Of a stretch of 64,000 nucleotides of DNA, positions 13,241-23,628 are shown one piece after another (the stretch's first letter is position 1; every line of letters starts with the position of its first letter). The stretch covers positions 20,820,014 to 20,884,013 of the forward strand of contig CM028916.1 in assembly GCA_016801845.1 (NCBI GenBank). Direction: 5' to 3'. The DNA is from Polydactylus sextarius. Lineage: Eukaryota; Chordata; Actinopteri; Polynemidae. Both the position numbers and the translations under genes were made by a program. The notes beneath the pieces were generated by a model. The model searched no databases. It saw only the letters and a program-made list of their open reading frames with translations, and had not been told where the DNA came from.

Positions 13241-15239
13241 GTGCTTGCGATGACACTTAATCTGTAATTTACACATGGGTTTAAAAATGAGCATGTATGT
13301 ATCATGTATCTTCTCTGTTCTTTGTACATTGTATATAGTTTGATTAACATTGCTGCATTGCATATAACATGTGGCATGCTTTTATTCACACATCTCTTCA
13401 TCCTTTTACACTTTGAAAACACTGATTAGTTTAGGTGTTCTTGTGTCTGAGAAGGAAACATCTTGTGTACACTGTAGCCGCCACAGTCTGCAAATATTAT
13501 TCATTAAAGCCATCCTGCAGCTGTGATAAACTGCTGCATCACTCATCTACCTTTCAGAAGAATTGATTAGAAAGTATTGTTTGAGGGAAAGAAGAAGGCA
13601 TATTGGAAACTTCTGGATCCCTTCACAGTCTTGTGGCCAATTGTGGCACCAGCTCCACTGTGCTGACTATGAGCCAGCTCTTTGAATCACTGAACTGACA
13701 TGTCTTTGAGGGCTTTCCAAAATCAATTCACCCCCACCCTCCTCTGGCCTTCCCTTCTCCTTGCTCCCTTCTCTTTTTCCCTGAAGCTGGTCACTTCTGT
13801 CCCACAATCTTGCGCTCACAATCTGTCTGCCATATCCATCCATCCATACCTGTCCGTCTATCTCTAAATTATTTATCTCCAAGGTTATGTGTGCTCACAT
13901 GAACTGCAAATGAAAGTGCACTTACATTGATGTGTCTCCTTGTGGAATTAAAGGCCCTCTCTCATAAGCTGTGTTGCATCATGCTACATCCACAGAACTT
14001 GGTGTGACCGATAGTTGTTGTGACGCGTGTAGGGATATTTTAAACTGAAATATGTCTGTAACATAATGATGAGAAGCGCCAGTTCCTGAGTTGACCTTTT
14101 CAAACTATTTTCCTTGTTAGTACTAATGTCTTACTTGGGCAAAATGGGATGTGGCAAGGCAGGGGCGCTGTGGAAGTTCTTTTGTGAGGATGATGACTCT
14201 CTATTATACTTAGATGAGATACACCAGCTGTGATCATTAACCAGGGTCAGCTCCCATTCAGCTTCACTGTGTGTACTTACAGCAGCAGCTTGATGCAACA
14301 CTGCAGATAAGCTGGAAAACATGAAGAATATGAGCCATTACCCACCCACGTCCTGCCACAACATCCTGCAGCTCCTCTGGTACACTGTAACTGCTGCTGC
14401 TGACACAGATAGTGTGCAGCCTCCACCACTTCACGTCTCTGCTCTCATTTGCTCGATTATAATGAAAAATGGTCCACAGCGTCTTTCTGTTCACCTCCTC
14501 CTGAACCTAAATCAGTGTTTTGCTTTTGCTTTCTGCAGGTCACATAAATTCATGCAGGTTCCTGATAGACTCTGATGAGGATGGTGTATGTGGTTTTGGG
14601 TTACATAGTTCTGATTGCTACAAAATTTACCACAACTCATGTCCCCAACTGGATGAATAATGACTTCAGTCAACTTTCCCTGTAGCATCATCAAATTCAT
14701 CAAAACAAATAATAGTAATTCTGGCAAATGTAAAAGTTAGAACTCTTAGATTAACTTGTTAGGGCTCACAAAGCAGGTCAGACACTTTTATGAGGAAATG
14801 CCAGCTCATGATAAATCCTCTGACTGTGTGGGCTCCTGTAAACCATTGACTGAGACTCTGAAAATGAAAACTGGTGACTAAAAAGCAGCAAAAAACGATA
14901 CAAAGAAATCGAAGAGCAAAGTTAAGAGGAACTGTGAAAGTGAAGACAAGATGATGGAGTTCCCCTTTAACATTGTCACCGTGGGCATGTTAGCATGGCA
15001 ACAGTCACATTTAGCTCAAAACTTCATCCACCTGCTTTCCCAGTACACCATGACATCAGTATTCAAATTTACCCCGTTTGGGTGATCTTTGCGTGAACCC
15101 ATTGGTGGAAACACAGCGATAGTCATTTAAAAAGTGGTCCAGTTTTTTCTGGTCTACCCTGTATAGATAGGTATTATTTATTTATTTGTTTGCAATAAAA
15201 CTAATTATTTCTGATTGTTTTCCATGTTTTCCCTTTTTT
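13241..15239. other. Intergenic region, nothing supported
   Basis: Open frames here are short and look random on both strands. No RNA gene, clear repeat family or promoter can be supported. Confidence 0.6.
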
Positions 15240-15249
15240 TCAGTGCATA

Positions 15250-15708
15250 ATGGCTTGCAATCAGTGGTGTGACACTCACAAAAGAGCACTTAGAAGAGTT
15301 AATACCACACTTGACTCCTTGGAAACTCAAATATCTGGCAATTCTGAGATGGAGTTAGCTCAGGACAATGATGCTTCAAACTCTACCAACGGGTCTCAAT
15401 TGTGTGACCTAGACTTGGAGAGAGAATCTGGATTAGAATCATGGATTAGAACCTGATTTATCAGACTGGGCTTAATAACATTTTTAAGTAATTGTTAAGA
15501 AAAAGCAAAGTTCTGGATAGACACTTGTTTAAATTGCAGTTGAATATTAAATGTTTACAATTTTGGGTATGTTACAAGTACCAGACTGTTTGAAAAGACC
15601 TGCATTGATTGGACTGTTCTGTGGTCAATCCAAGCCAACTTCCTTAGCAGAATACCCTTGGACTCTTGTTAGTGAACTAAAATAGTTGGGAGATGGATTT
15701 GTCACAGG

Positions 15709-15740
<32 letters not shown>

Positions 15741-16460
15741 GTTAAAGTAAGTTCAGTCATATATGATGCTTCAGATAGAGCCTACATTAAAGCCATTAAA
15801 ACTCACAGAAGTATACAATACTTTCCCTGATACACACGCTAATCGTAGAACTGATGAGCTTTTGTTGTAGTCATTAGGGGGCACTCACCTTTTTCTGAAT
15901 CGAGTATTGGTATGGTAAGCTGTTTTCCCCATCATTATATGCATTTGGTGTGTCTTGGTGTGGTAGGCAAGCTTTTAGGTATGTGGATGGGTACTACTGG
16001 GACTCAGTGTTGTCACATTTCTGCTAGTCAGAGCAGTGTCATATCTGACAAATTGGCTTGTTTAAAAGCTTTTGTACCAACTGAATTTAATGGGAAACCA
16101 AGAATGAGAGGCTAAGGTGGAAAGCAACTGAACTGAGACAGTTTCATTTGCATCCAGTATGTCCATATGTCCAGTTGTTCTTAGGGGTGTGTCAGCTGAA
16201 GAGGTGTACAGTAATTTCATGTTGCTTTCGGTGGCCATTTATATTTTAGCTAGTCTTTTGTTATGTTTTGTTTTAAATTATTTTACTTGTACATTACTGT
16301 TCTTATTTGTGGGTCATTTCAGTCTCTTTTATGGCAACCAGTTTGTAGTATATAACGTACATGGTCTAGTTCACCTCAGTGACAACATCAAAGTTCATAG
16401 TCACTCAGACCTCATTTCTGGATTCCCTTTTGAGAACTATTTGCAGACATAAAATACTGT
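15250..16460 (+). pseudogene. Decayed Tnp2-like (CACTA/EnSpm-type) transposase
   Basis: Several collinear pieces match what I know of the large Tnp2-like transposase family found in fish and cnidarian genomes. These are an N-terminal piece (15250-15456), a stretch near 15600-15700 reading LIGLFCGQSKPTSLAEY, a piece near 15755-15830 with SSVIYDASDRAYIKAIKTH, then FPHHYMHLVCLGVVGKLLGM (15926 on), LRWKATELRQF near 16110, and GPVVL-like then YGNQFVVYNVHGLVHL (16329-16376) followed by FPFENYL. The pieces lie in different frames with in-frame stops (for example before 15700 and near 16113) and a T homopolymer insertion (about 15713-15740), so the gene is dead. Related intact copies are presumably elsewhere in the genome. 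The exact superfamily is inferred from motif recall only. Confidence 0.75.
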
Positions 16461-16840
16461 CCAAAACCACATTGGAAACTACATTGTCCTTTGTCATAAG
16501 TAATTAGTCATGTCTCTGAATATAAAAGTGCAGAAATCAACAATGAAAGACAAAAAACCTTAGCCAAACAGCAGCGTTAACAAGCATCTCTGTAAAGCAG
16601 TTCAAACAATTTGTAATTGATGGTGTTGATGTTAGGACCTCATAGGGTGGCAATTACATGAGAAACAGTAATGAGATTGTTCCATTGAAAAACATTCTGT
16701 TTCATGAAGGATTGTACTATGTAATGTACAAGAAGTACACCAAAAAAAAAAAAAAAAAAACTTTTTTGTATCCAAAGACCAAGTAAATATGAAATGGAAG
16801 AGGACAATGAGGAGGAAATAGCTACTCCAAAAAGGAGAAC

Positions 16841-16899
16841 TCTTCCCAAACCCCCCCAGGCAAGACTTGAAGGGCTTGCCTTGGGGGGGTTTGGGAAGA
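16841..16899. repeat. Near-perfect hairpin, 24-bp arms and 10-base loop
   Basis: The left arm 16841-16864 (tcttcccaaaccccccc then aggcaag) pairs with the right arm 16875-16899 with one extra T as the only flaw. The loop is 16865-16874. It lies inside the DUF4806-type remnant. Confidence 0.9.
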
Positions 16900-17583
16900 T
16901 GGAAGATGATGTACGGACATCTTACTAGATGGTGGATCCTCCATGACTGACATCCCTGAATACCAGGTAAAGTCCAAATGCCATAATTTCATTCAGACTC
17001 AATTCTCAAACTTATGTTATTCTTAGACTTTTATACTTAGTAACAAATAATTGATAGTTATGCAAAACATGATTATAAATTATAACTTGGTATAACTAGG
17101 TATTCCTAGTCCTGTTTCTATTCGTTGTCCTACAGATGTTAACTCATTTTCCAGAATACACTTATAATTTTAATTATCTAGTCTTTCCAATGCTGAGAAA
17201 TGACTGTTTGTTGAAATGATGTTACTTGAAGTCTGTGTTACATAATGTGTATCATTCAAAGAAATGAGAAGGTGCAAAATACTACTTGAGAGATTAAAGG
17301 CACTGTTACTCACTTAAAGAAGTTGAATATGAATGAAAAAAAATAATCCAGTTACCTTTTATTCCTAATGTTTTTAGGGGCACCAATAATTGGGACAAAT
17401 GTATTTTTGTTAATATCTATCTCTTATGATGAATTCTTTTTTTCTCCAAATGAATTGACTTCCCTTCCCTTCCTATTTTCTTGTCACCATTTATGTTGTG
17501 GGACTGTTGTGGGATTTTTACTATTCTCTATTCAGTTTTTTTTTTTTTTTTTTTTTTTACCAAGTGTGCCAGTAATTCTAGAG

Positions 17584-17776
17584 CAGAGGTGTCAAATTAA
17601 TTCCACAAAGGGCTGTGTGGCTGCAGGTTTTGGTTCCAGCCAGTCAAGATCACACAGTTTGACCAATCAACTGTGCGAAGACTGAGATCAGTTAATTAAA
17701 TGAATCAAGTCTGGTGTGCTGCTGCTAGGTTGGACCAAAAACCTGCAGCCTTTGTGGAATGAGTCTGACACCTCTG
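17584..17776. mobile_element. hAT-type miniature element (MITE) with perfect 8-bp target duplication
   Basis: The element begins cagaggtgtcaaattaattc and ends with the inverted counterpart gagtctgacacctctg. The terminal inverted repeats extend about 50 bases with few mismatches (both contain attccacaaagg and ctgcaggtttt on opposite strands). The 8-base word ttctagag lies immediately on both sides (17576-17583 and 17777-17784), a perfect target-site duplication of the length made by hAT transposases. At 193 bp it has no coding capacity. It sits within the DUF4806-type transposon remnant, so it inserted into an older element. Confidence 0.93.
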
Positions 17777-17960
17777 TTCTAGAGGGTGTTGTAGCTACTT
17801 CTATAGCAGATTGTGTTTTCTTTGTGTGATGTCATTTTCAGATGCTGTGAGAAGAAACCCAGCCCGCTCTACTGCCACAGACGCAGGCATCACAGCATCG
17901 ATAAAGCAGTGGTTTTACTGGGCTAGGGACAGGGAAGGAGGTAGGAAGTGAACATATGCC

Positions 17961-19077
17961 TCCTACTCATGCCAGTCAGGTTTCAACAAAAATGTTTAAC
18001 TGTTTTGAATGATGTTTTGTTTGTAAATCAATTACAATGAAATTAACTGAATCTTGTTTTTGTTTTTTGTACAAATAGATAGACACATACCATATAACTT
18101 AACAATAAAACCTTATGAGCCTAGGACACCAAGACATAATTAATTTAACGTACCAATATAACCTTACGAGCATAGAGTGCTAGGATATGAGTATGAATAA
18201 ATAAATAAATGAATAAATGATTTGATAAATAATTAAAGTAATGAATAAGCAAGCCATCATTTGGCATAGTTATGGTTCAACTCTTAGTCACTTTTGGCTA
18301 CTCTTTGGCTGGAATGTAGGGTAGGTTGTGGCTATGTTTTGGAGTTCCATTATTGGTTTTGAGCAGGTTTAGGGTGCATTTTGTCCTCCTTTGGTTTTGC
18401 TTTTGGCATTCCTAATTTGGGCTAAATTTGGGCCAATTGTAATTATTTTGATATCTGGGGAGTACTTTCAGCTCATATATACAGCTGTCACTTGTGGTAC
18501 CCACATGACCCAAACCCTGCACATCACCGTGGCAACCAGATCAAACAAATTGAAACAAAAATAATCCATCAGTGAATCCAACAGCAGCAAAATAAAAGTA
18601 ACTTTATCCTGAACGAAAACATATCTGAAAAAATAAAAATAAATCATACTCTTAATCATGTTGTCTTGTGTTGGTTGCTATGCCAACTCTGAGTTGATGT
18701 TTATGATAGCCAGCCCACTTAAGTGTTCTTACACCATTGATGAGCAGAAGTATGTCTTGATGAGCTTCATTGTTGAGATTCACTCGGCAGAGGCAATGGT
18801 AATATTGTATATTAATGATATTAGTGATAGAACCCAGCTAGTCAATCTCCCATTCCTCTTTGACAAAAATAAATGCAGAAAGCAGACAAAGGCACTATTC
18901 AACTATTCAATGGTCAGTAGATGGACGGTGGATCCAGTCCAAGTTCTAATGCTCTTATTACCTTTGAGGTTATTTTGACCCCATTCAGTGTTTAACGCCT
19001 CTAAATAAATGTTTAATATCGTGTTCTTTGCTTCATATTTAATGATGTTTCCTAATTTAATGAGGAAGTGGGTAAAC
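17961..19077. other. Intergenic, two weak tandem copies and no gene
   Basis: Two similar stretches (around 18090-18135 and 18150-18190: aaccttatgagcctagga... and aaccttacgagcatagag...) suggest a small local duplication. An open frame at 18658-18978 shows no recognisable motif. Nothing else is supported. Confidence 0.5.
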
Positions 19078-19323
<246 letters not shown>

Positions 19324-19351
19324 CTTTTCATAACACTATCAGTCATTAAAT

Positions 19352-19889
19352 CAATGGTGAAGAGAGTACTGAAAATATGTACTTAAGTAGAAGTATTGTT
19401 ACATGACTGAAATATTACTCTCTATAAGTACAAGTGCTGGTGTAAAAATATACTCAAGTAAAATTATAAAGTAGTCTTCTACAACTACTCAGAGTATTAG
19501 TTACTTTTTCATTGATGTATAATTCATTCTTAACATTCGTTCAACATTTGTTTTCAGCAGACTTTTCTCTGAACAAGTATATGATTATATGAATCAATTG
19601 TGTTCAAAACAAATTCAAAGCCTGTTTTCTGTAAAATATTATAAAATTCTCTTGGATCTTCTTTTTTTCATCTGTGCTTCATTGGAATAGTTTCAATCTA
19701 TGATAAACTTATCAGCTCCAACAATGTGTTTCCATGGGAATCAGATGAGTCTGCTGGCAAAGTAGATTGCAAACCATTGTTTCTACTCAATTACAAGTAA
19801 AACCACAGAGTTGAATAAATACTCAAATACTCCAAAATTGTACTTAACTACAGTAATTTGAGTAGATGTAATTTGTTACTTCCACCACA
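19352..19889. mobile_element. MITE-like element of the 'tggtggaag...tacttaagta' fish family
   Basis: The left end (caatggtgaagagagtact then tacttaagtagaagtat) is mirrored by the right end (tacttaactacagtaatttg, agtagatgtaatttgttac, then ttccaccaca). This pattern of stepped acttaagta blocks ending in ccaccac is characteristic of a very abundant non-autonomous fish DNA element. Terminal repeats are imperfect. I could not settle a target duplication, although tcattaaa on the left and tcataaag on the right are similar. Confidence 0.65.
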
Positions 19890-20102
19890 GTCATAAAGGA
19901 TATCCTTGAGATGGCAAATTTAGAGCTGAGGCGAATGTATGGGGGCAGTTGGGAAGACCTAACTGCAAGCGTACATAAGTTGATCATTTTGGCAAATGTT
20001 ATAGATAACAATATATGTAATTAGAAATAATATAAAGCCATTAAAACACCCGATATCTCTATCAATCAGTGATATATTGTAGTGATCTGTATATTTCTCT
20101 AT

Positions 20103-20760
20103 AGTTGCATAGTGTCAGGCCGGTACTCAAATCAGGACTCAGATGCAGAGATATGATGGGCAAACTTTATTGTAGTCAAAAGGACAGAGTGATGAAATCA
20201 AAGGGCTGTGAAAATTATCCAAGCATGTCTCCCCAAAGGGCAGACACATGGCTAAAAAATAAAACTAACAAAAATCACTTCTACAGGAGGATAGAAACAT
20301 GAGGCTATGAGCTAAGGAAACTTTACCAAATAAAATCTCTCCAAAGGAGGAAAATCAAAAGATATGAAACATTAACTCAAAACACTCCAACTGGAGTGAA
20401 AACTAACTCTATACAAAAACAGAAAAGAAACAAAACTCTCTCCTAAAAAGCAGTGGCTAGACGATACTCTATGCTAACAAATCTCAGAACAAAAAAAGAA
20501 CACTCCAAAGGAGGCTAACGGCTGGGACTACACTAAAGACTATGGAACAAAACCTAGACTATAAATGTTAAAAACAAAAAAATCACTCTTTATGAGGCAC
20601 AAACAGGCTTACGCATGGACAAACTGTGGCTATGGGCAGGAACAATGAATCAACCTGGGGTGATTGGACAAAACACTCTGGCACAGGACAAAGGGAGACG
20701 CAGACTATTTAAACACATGAGAGTAGTGGGGACAGACAAACATAAAGTACCTGACTCATA
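20103..20760. repeat. Probable interspersed repeat, unclassified
   Basis: The start (gtgtcaggccggtactcaaa, tcaggactcagatgcagag, then aactttattg) and end (gacgcagactatttaaacac, then gggacagacaaacataaag) recall a fish repeat that I have seen in many genomes but cannot place in a class. The middle is a run of phrases such as cactccaa-aggag repeated irregularly. Limits are approximate. Confidence 0.4.
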
Positions 20761-21409
20761 AATTTGGATAACAATTTTAATTCTAATCATTTTCTGGAGG
20801 TTTAAACTGCTGTGGTCAAATTGATCCCAAGGGTAAAAGATGTTAGTACATTTGAAGGTAACAAGAGGGCTGTACAGAAACTGAGCTGTTGTGTTGTGAG
20901 TAGCAACTAAGGTGTTTATGTGGACAAAGTTTTACACTTTTATTTTAACAACACATTCACCTTCACATCCGTGAGGCTCTACACACAGTGTGTGTTCTGT
21001 GTTTAGGGAGGTGCGGCCTGCACAAAACATTCAACAACTCACAAAAGTGTTACATGTCTTGCCCTTTTTTTTGGTCATCCATGTTCATGTATTGGAATAC
21101 ACAACTAGTATAAATTGTATACTAGCAGTATATAATTTGTCTATTAGTATAGTAGATAAATAACAAGTACACACAAAACTGGAGCATTTAGACAGTTAAA
21201 AAAAAATGAAACAAATATAGTTTACGTAAACAAAACAAAAAAGATGAGCATTGCTATTCAAACAGTGTTAAAGTCATTCAACCTCCATAGTGACACTGAC
21301 ACTAGCTGCCCTCCAGGCTGCAGTGTGTACTGTAGGTATTATACATTGTTATAGCAAAAAAAAACTTTATTTAACACTTTTTTACATAGTGTTAAATAAA
21401 GTATCTTCA

Positions 21410-21501
21410 GAGATGTCTGAAAGCCTTCCTGAATCTGGGTTGACTACCATTCTTCAACAAAGACGAGATAAAAACGGTTATTGATTCTCTGTCACCTTTA
21501 A
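21410..21501 (-). mobile_element. Partial copy of the TTAA-flanked MITE also present at 36023-36551
   Basis: The end attctctgtcacctttaa at 21484-21501, and about 75 bases before it (cattcttcaacaaagacgag, then ataaaaacggttattg), match the reverse complement of the left end of the element at 36023. The other terminus was not found, so this copy is truncated or strongly diverged. Confidence 0.7.
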
Positions 21502-22679
21502 TATCCTTTCAGTGGACCGACAGTACAATATATATCACTCTGTAATTACTAGATTTAGATTTAATTTTGATTTACTAGAATTACTTCGTTTTCACAATCA
21601 GATAGTAAACAATGAAAGTAAGTGGGGCAGTCAGCCAAGCGTATCCAAATTGTCATTTTTAAACCACTACTAAAACTCAAAATATCACATCACTTCACTT
21701 CAGTTGTAAAATGAATAGGGTCCCTACACATAAACTGAAGTACTGATAACTTAGTAAGGGGATAAGTCTTGTAAAACAATCTTTTTAAATAAACTCTCAG
21801 AGAGAGAGACGGAAGCCTATCAATAAATAGTTTCTATAAATAGAATCAAAGAAGTGAACAATTAACTATATATGTTAAGCTGTCACTAACTTAAGGTTCT
21901 AGCTTCTTCCAGCAGCTCACTATTTAGCTTAACTTAGCTTGGCAAAAAAAATCAAATTGATACAGATAATAATGCTAAACTATTGTATGTTTATGCCAGG
22001 CTGTCAGTAGCACTACATGAACTTACCTAGCTAGTTTCCAAGAGAGCAGCCTCATATTTTACATAAACTGCCAACTCATTTTGTGAAAAATTGTGTATAT
22101 GCCAAAATGTCGTCAGTAATAAGACAGACGAGTAGCACTGAAAGTCTCCACTTTTTTTCACCATGACATTTACCTCAGCTTTTGTTTTCATTCATGACAT
22201 CCTGAAGGAAGCTTTTCATGGAAACCTATGAAGCTGTAGCAGCAGTTTTACATTTACATTGATTAACATATATCGAAATAATCTCTTAGTATTTCTATTG
22301 CTCTTTGCATAGTTATCTTTTTTAAGTATCATATAAGAATAAAGTTAGGATTCCATTTTACTTCTTTTAATCCCAGGCATGAGCCATTTTATTCGTGTCC
22401 AGTGATCTTTTTTTTTTTTTTTTTTTTTTGTCTAAAACATCATGTCTCCTTCAGTAATTAGCAGGTTGTCCTCTGCAGGAAAATGAACTCCAGTCTGTTT
22501 TTGTCAGTAGCTCTTGGAGGAAGCTGCCAGACTCCACTGCTTTAAGCTGCCTCTGTGGGCCATAATTGAAACCATTTGTGGATCAGGTGGAATTCTGGGA
22601 TTCTGGCTTCTTCTCAAAATCCCAAGCGTGTTATTTTCTCTCTTTCTTTCCTCCATAAAGACTGTTACATCAGCCTCTA

Positions 22680-22683
<4 letters not shown>

Positions 22684-22737
<54 letters not shown>

Positions 22738-22738
22738 A
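22684..22738. repeat. (CT)n microsatellite
   Basis: A nearly uninterrupted CT dinucleotide run. It creates long leucine/serine open frames that are not genes. Confidence 0.95.
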
Positions 22739-23288
22739 TCCTTTTTCCATTTGCAAAAACTCCTTCCGAGGAAGAGGTCAACAACTTGCAGCAGTGAATT
22801 AGCTCACATTAGATGTGGAATATTCCCTGAGACAGATGGTTTCATAATAACAAGAGAAGAATTTGTTGAAGTAAGTCAAATCCATATTTTTCCTCATATA
22901 TCAATATTAAATCATGATGTTCGTTTCGACGTGTGTGTGTGTCGGTTCAGCTCAGCATAGACAGTGACATCACGCAAGAAAAACATTACACTAGTTTAGT
23001 AACAATACACAAAGATATATGTCTCTTTTTTGCTGGTGCTTTTTGTAAATTCATTACAAACATATGTACACTAAAGTTAGACAGTGATGGCCGTGTCAGC
23101 TGGAAACTTTAGTGAAAGAAAAGTTTTTACTAAAGTCATTTTGAAAAAGATTATAATGTTCCTTTATTTCCTGCCATGTTCATGCAAGAAATGTACAAGT
23201 CCCAGTTTTCTCACACTGGCACAGAACTACGCTGTGTAGCTCTTACATTTTTCAGTGAATGCACCATGTAAATGAGGGTAAGTGCTAA

Positions 23289-23329
23289 GACTTACACCAC
23301 TGCTCATTTTCTGAGCAGTGGTGTAAGTC
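23289..23329. repeat. Perfect 18-bp hairpin with 5-base loop
   Basis: The arm gacttacaccactgctca (23289-23306) is followed after ttttc by its exact reverse complement (23312-23329). It sits about 300 bases upstream of the first coding exon of ddr2. The function is unknown; it could be a foldback element or a structured RNA segment. Confidence 0.9.
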
Positions 23330-23500
23330 ACTGAGACCTTCACTGAGGCTTTTACAAGGCAAATAAAGTGGGAGCTCATAGTGCAGGTACTGTGGTGGGA
23401 GAGAGCAGGACTCTGGGTTACAAGGATGACTGTGTTCATATACCACTGTGGGTCTCAACATGAATTTAGGGACATATTCAACTTCAACCTTATTTGAACC

Positions 23501-23503
<3 letters not shown>

Positions 23504-23560
<57 letters not shown>
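23504..23560. repeat. (AT)n microsatellite
   Basis: An uninterrupted AT dinucleotide run just before the first coding exon of ddr2, followed by a short gata run. Confidence 0.95.
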
Positions 23561-23565
<5 letters not shown>

Positions 23566-23628
23566 TAGATAGATATTGCTCATCTCATCCCCACTGATAT
23601 GTTCATGTGTGCAGCTCCTTAAGAAGAG

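Larger units (their letters stand above)
16783..17960 (+). pseudogene. Remnant of a DUF4806-type transposon ORF
   Basis: A piece at about 16783-16970 codes for an acidic/basic stretch (EEDNEEEIATPKRRTLPKPP) and ends at a plausible donor (CCAG|GTAAAG). A second piece at about 17841-17943 begins after a TTTTCAG acceptor-like site and reads AVRRNPARSTATDAGITASI, then KQWFYWARDREGGRK and a stop. This resembles the C-terminal end of DUF4806 proteins, where a conserved domain is followed by a short block ending DREGGRK. Such ORFs commonly accompany Tnp2-like transposases, so this and the preceding pseudogene are probably one element. The middle of the domain was not found. Confidence 0.55.
20761..23600. 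other. Region upstream of ddr2; no coding gene supported
   Basis: This holds a partial TTAA-type MITE (about 21410-21501), a CT microsatellite (22684-22738), a perfect hairpin (23289-23329) and an AT microsatellite (23504-23560). Non-coding 5' exons of ddr2 may lie here, because the first coding exon has an acceptor-like site at 23614, but none can be identified by eye. Confidence 0.5.

Noticed and set aside
18658..18978. 106-codon plus-strand open frame in the repeat-rich spacer
   Set aside because: No motif, no splice context and hydrophobic random-like composition.
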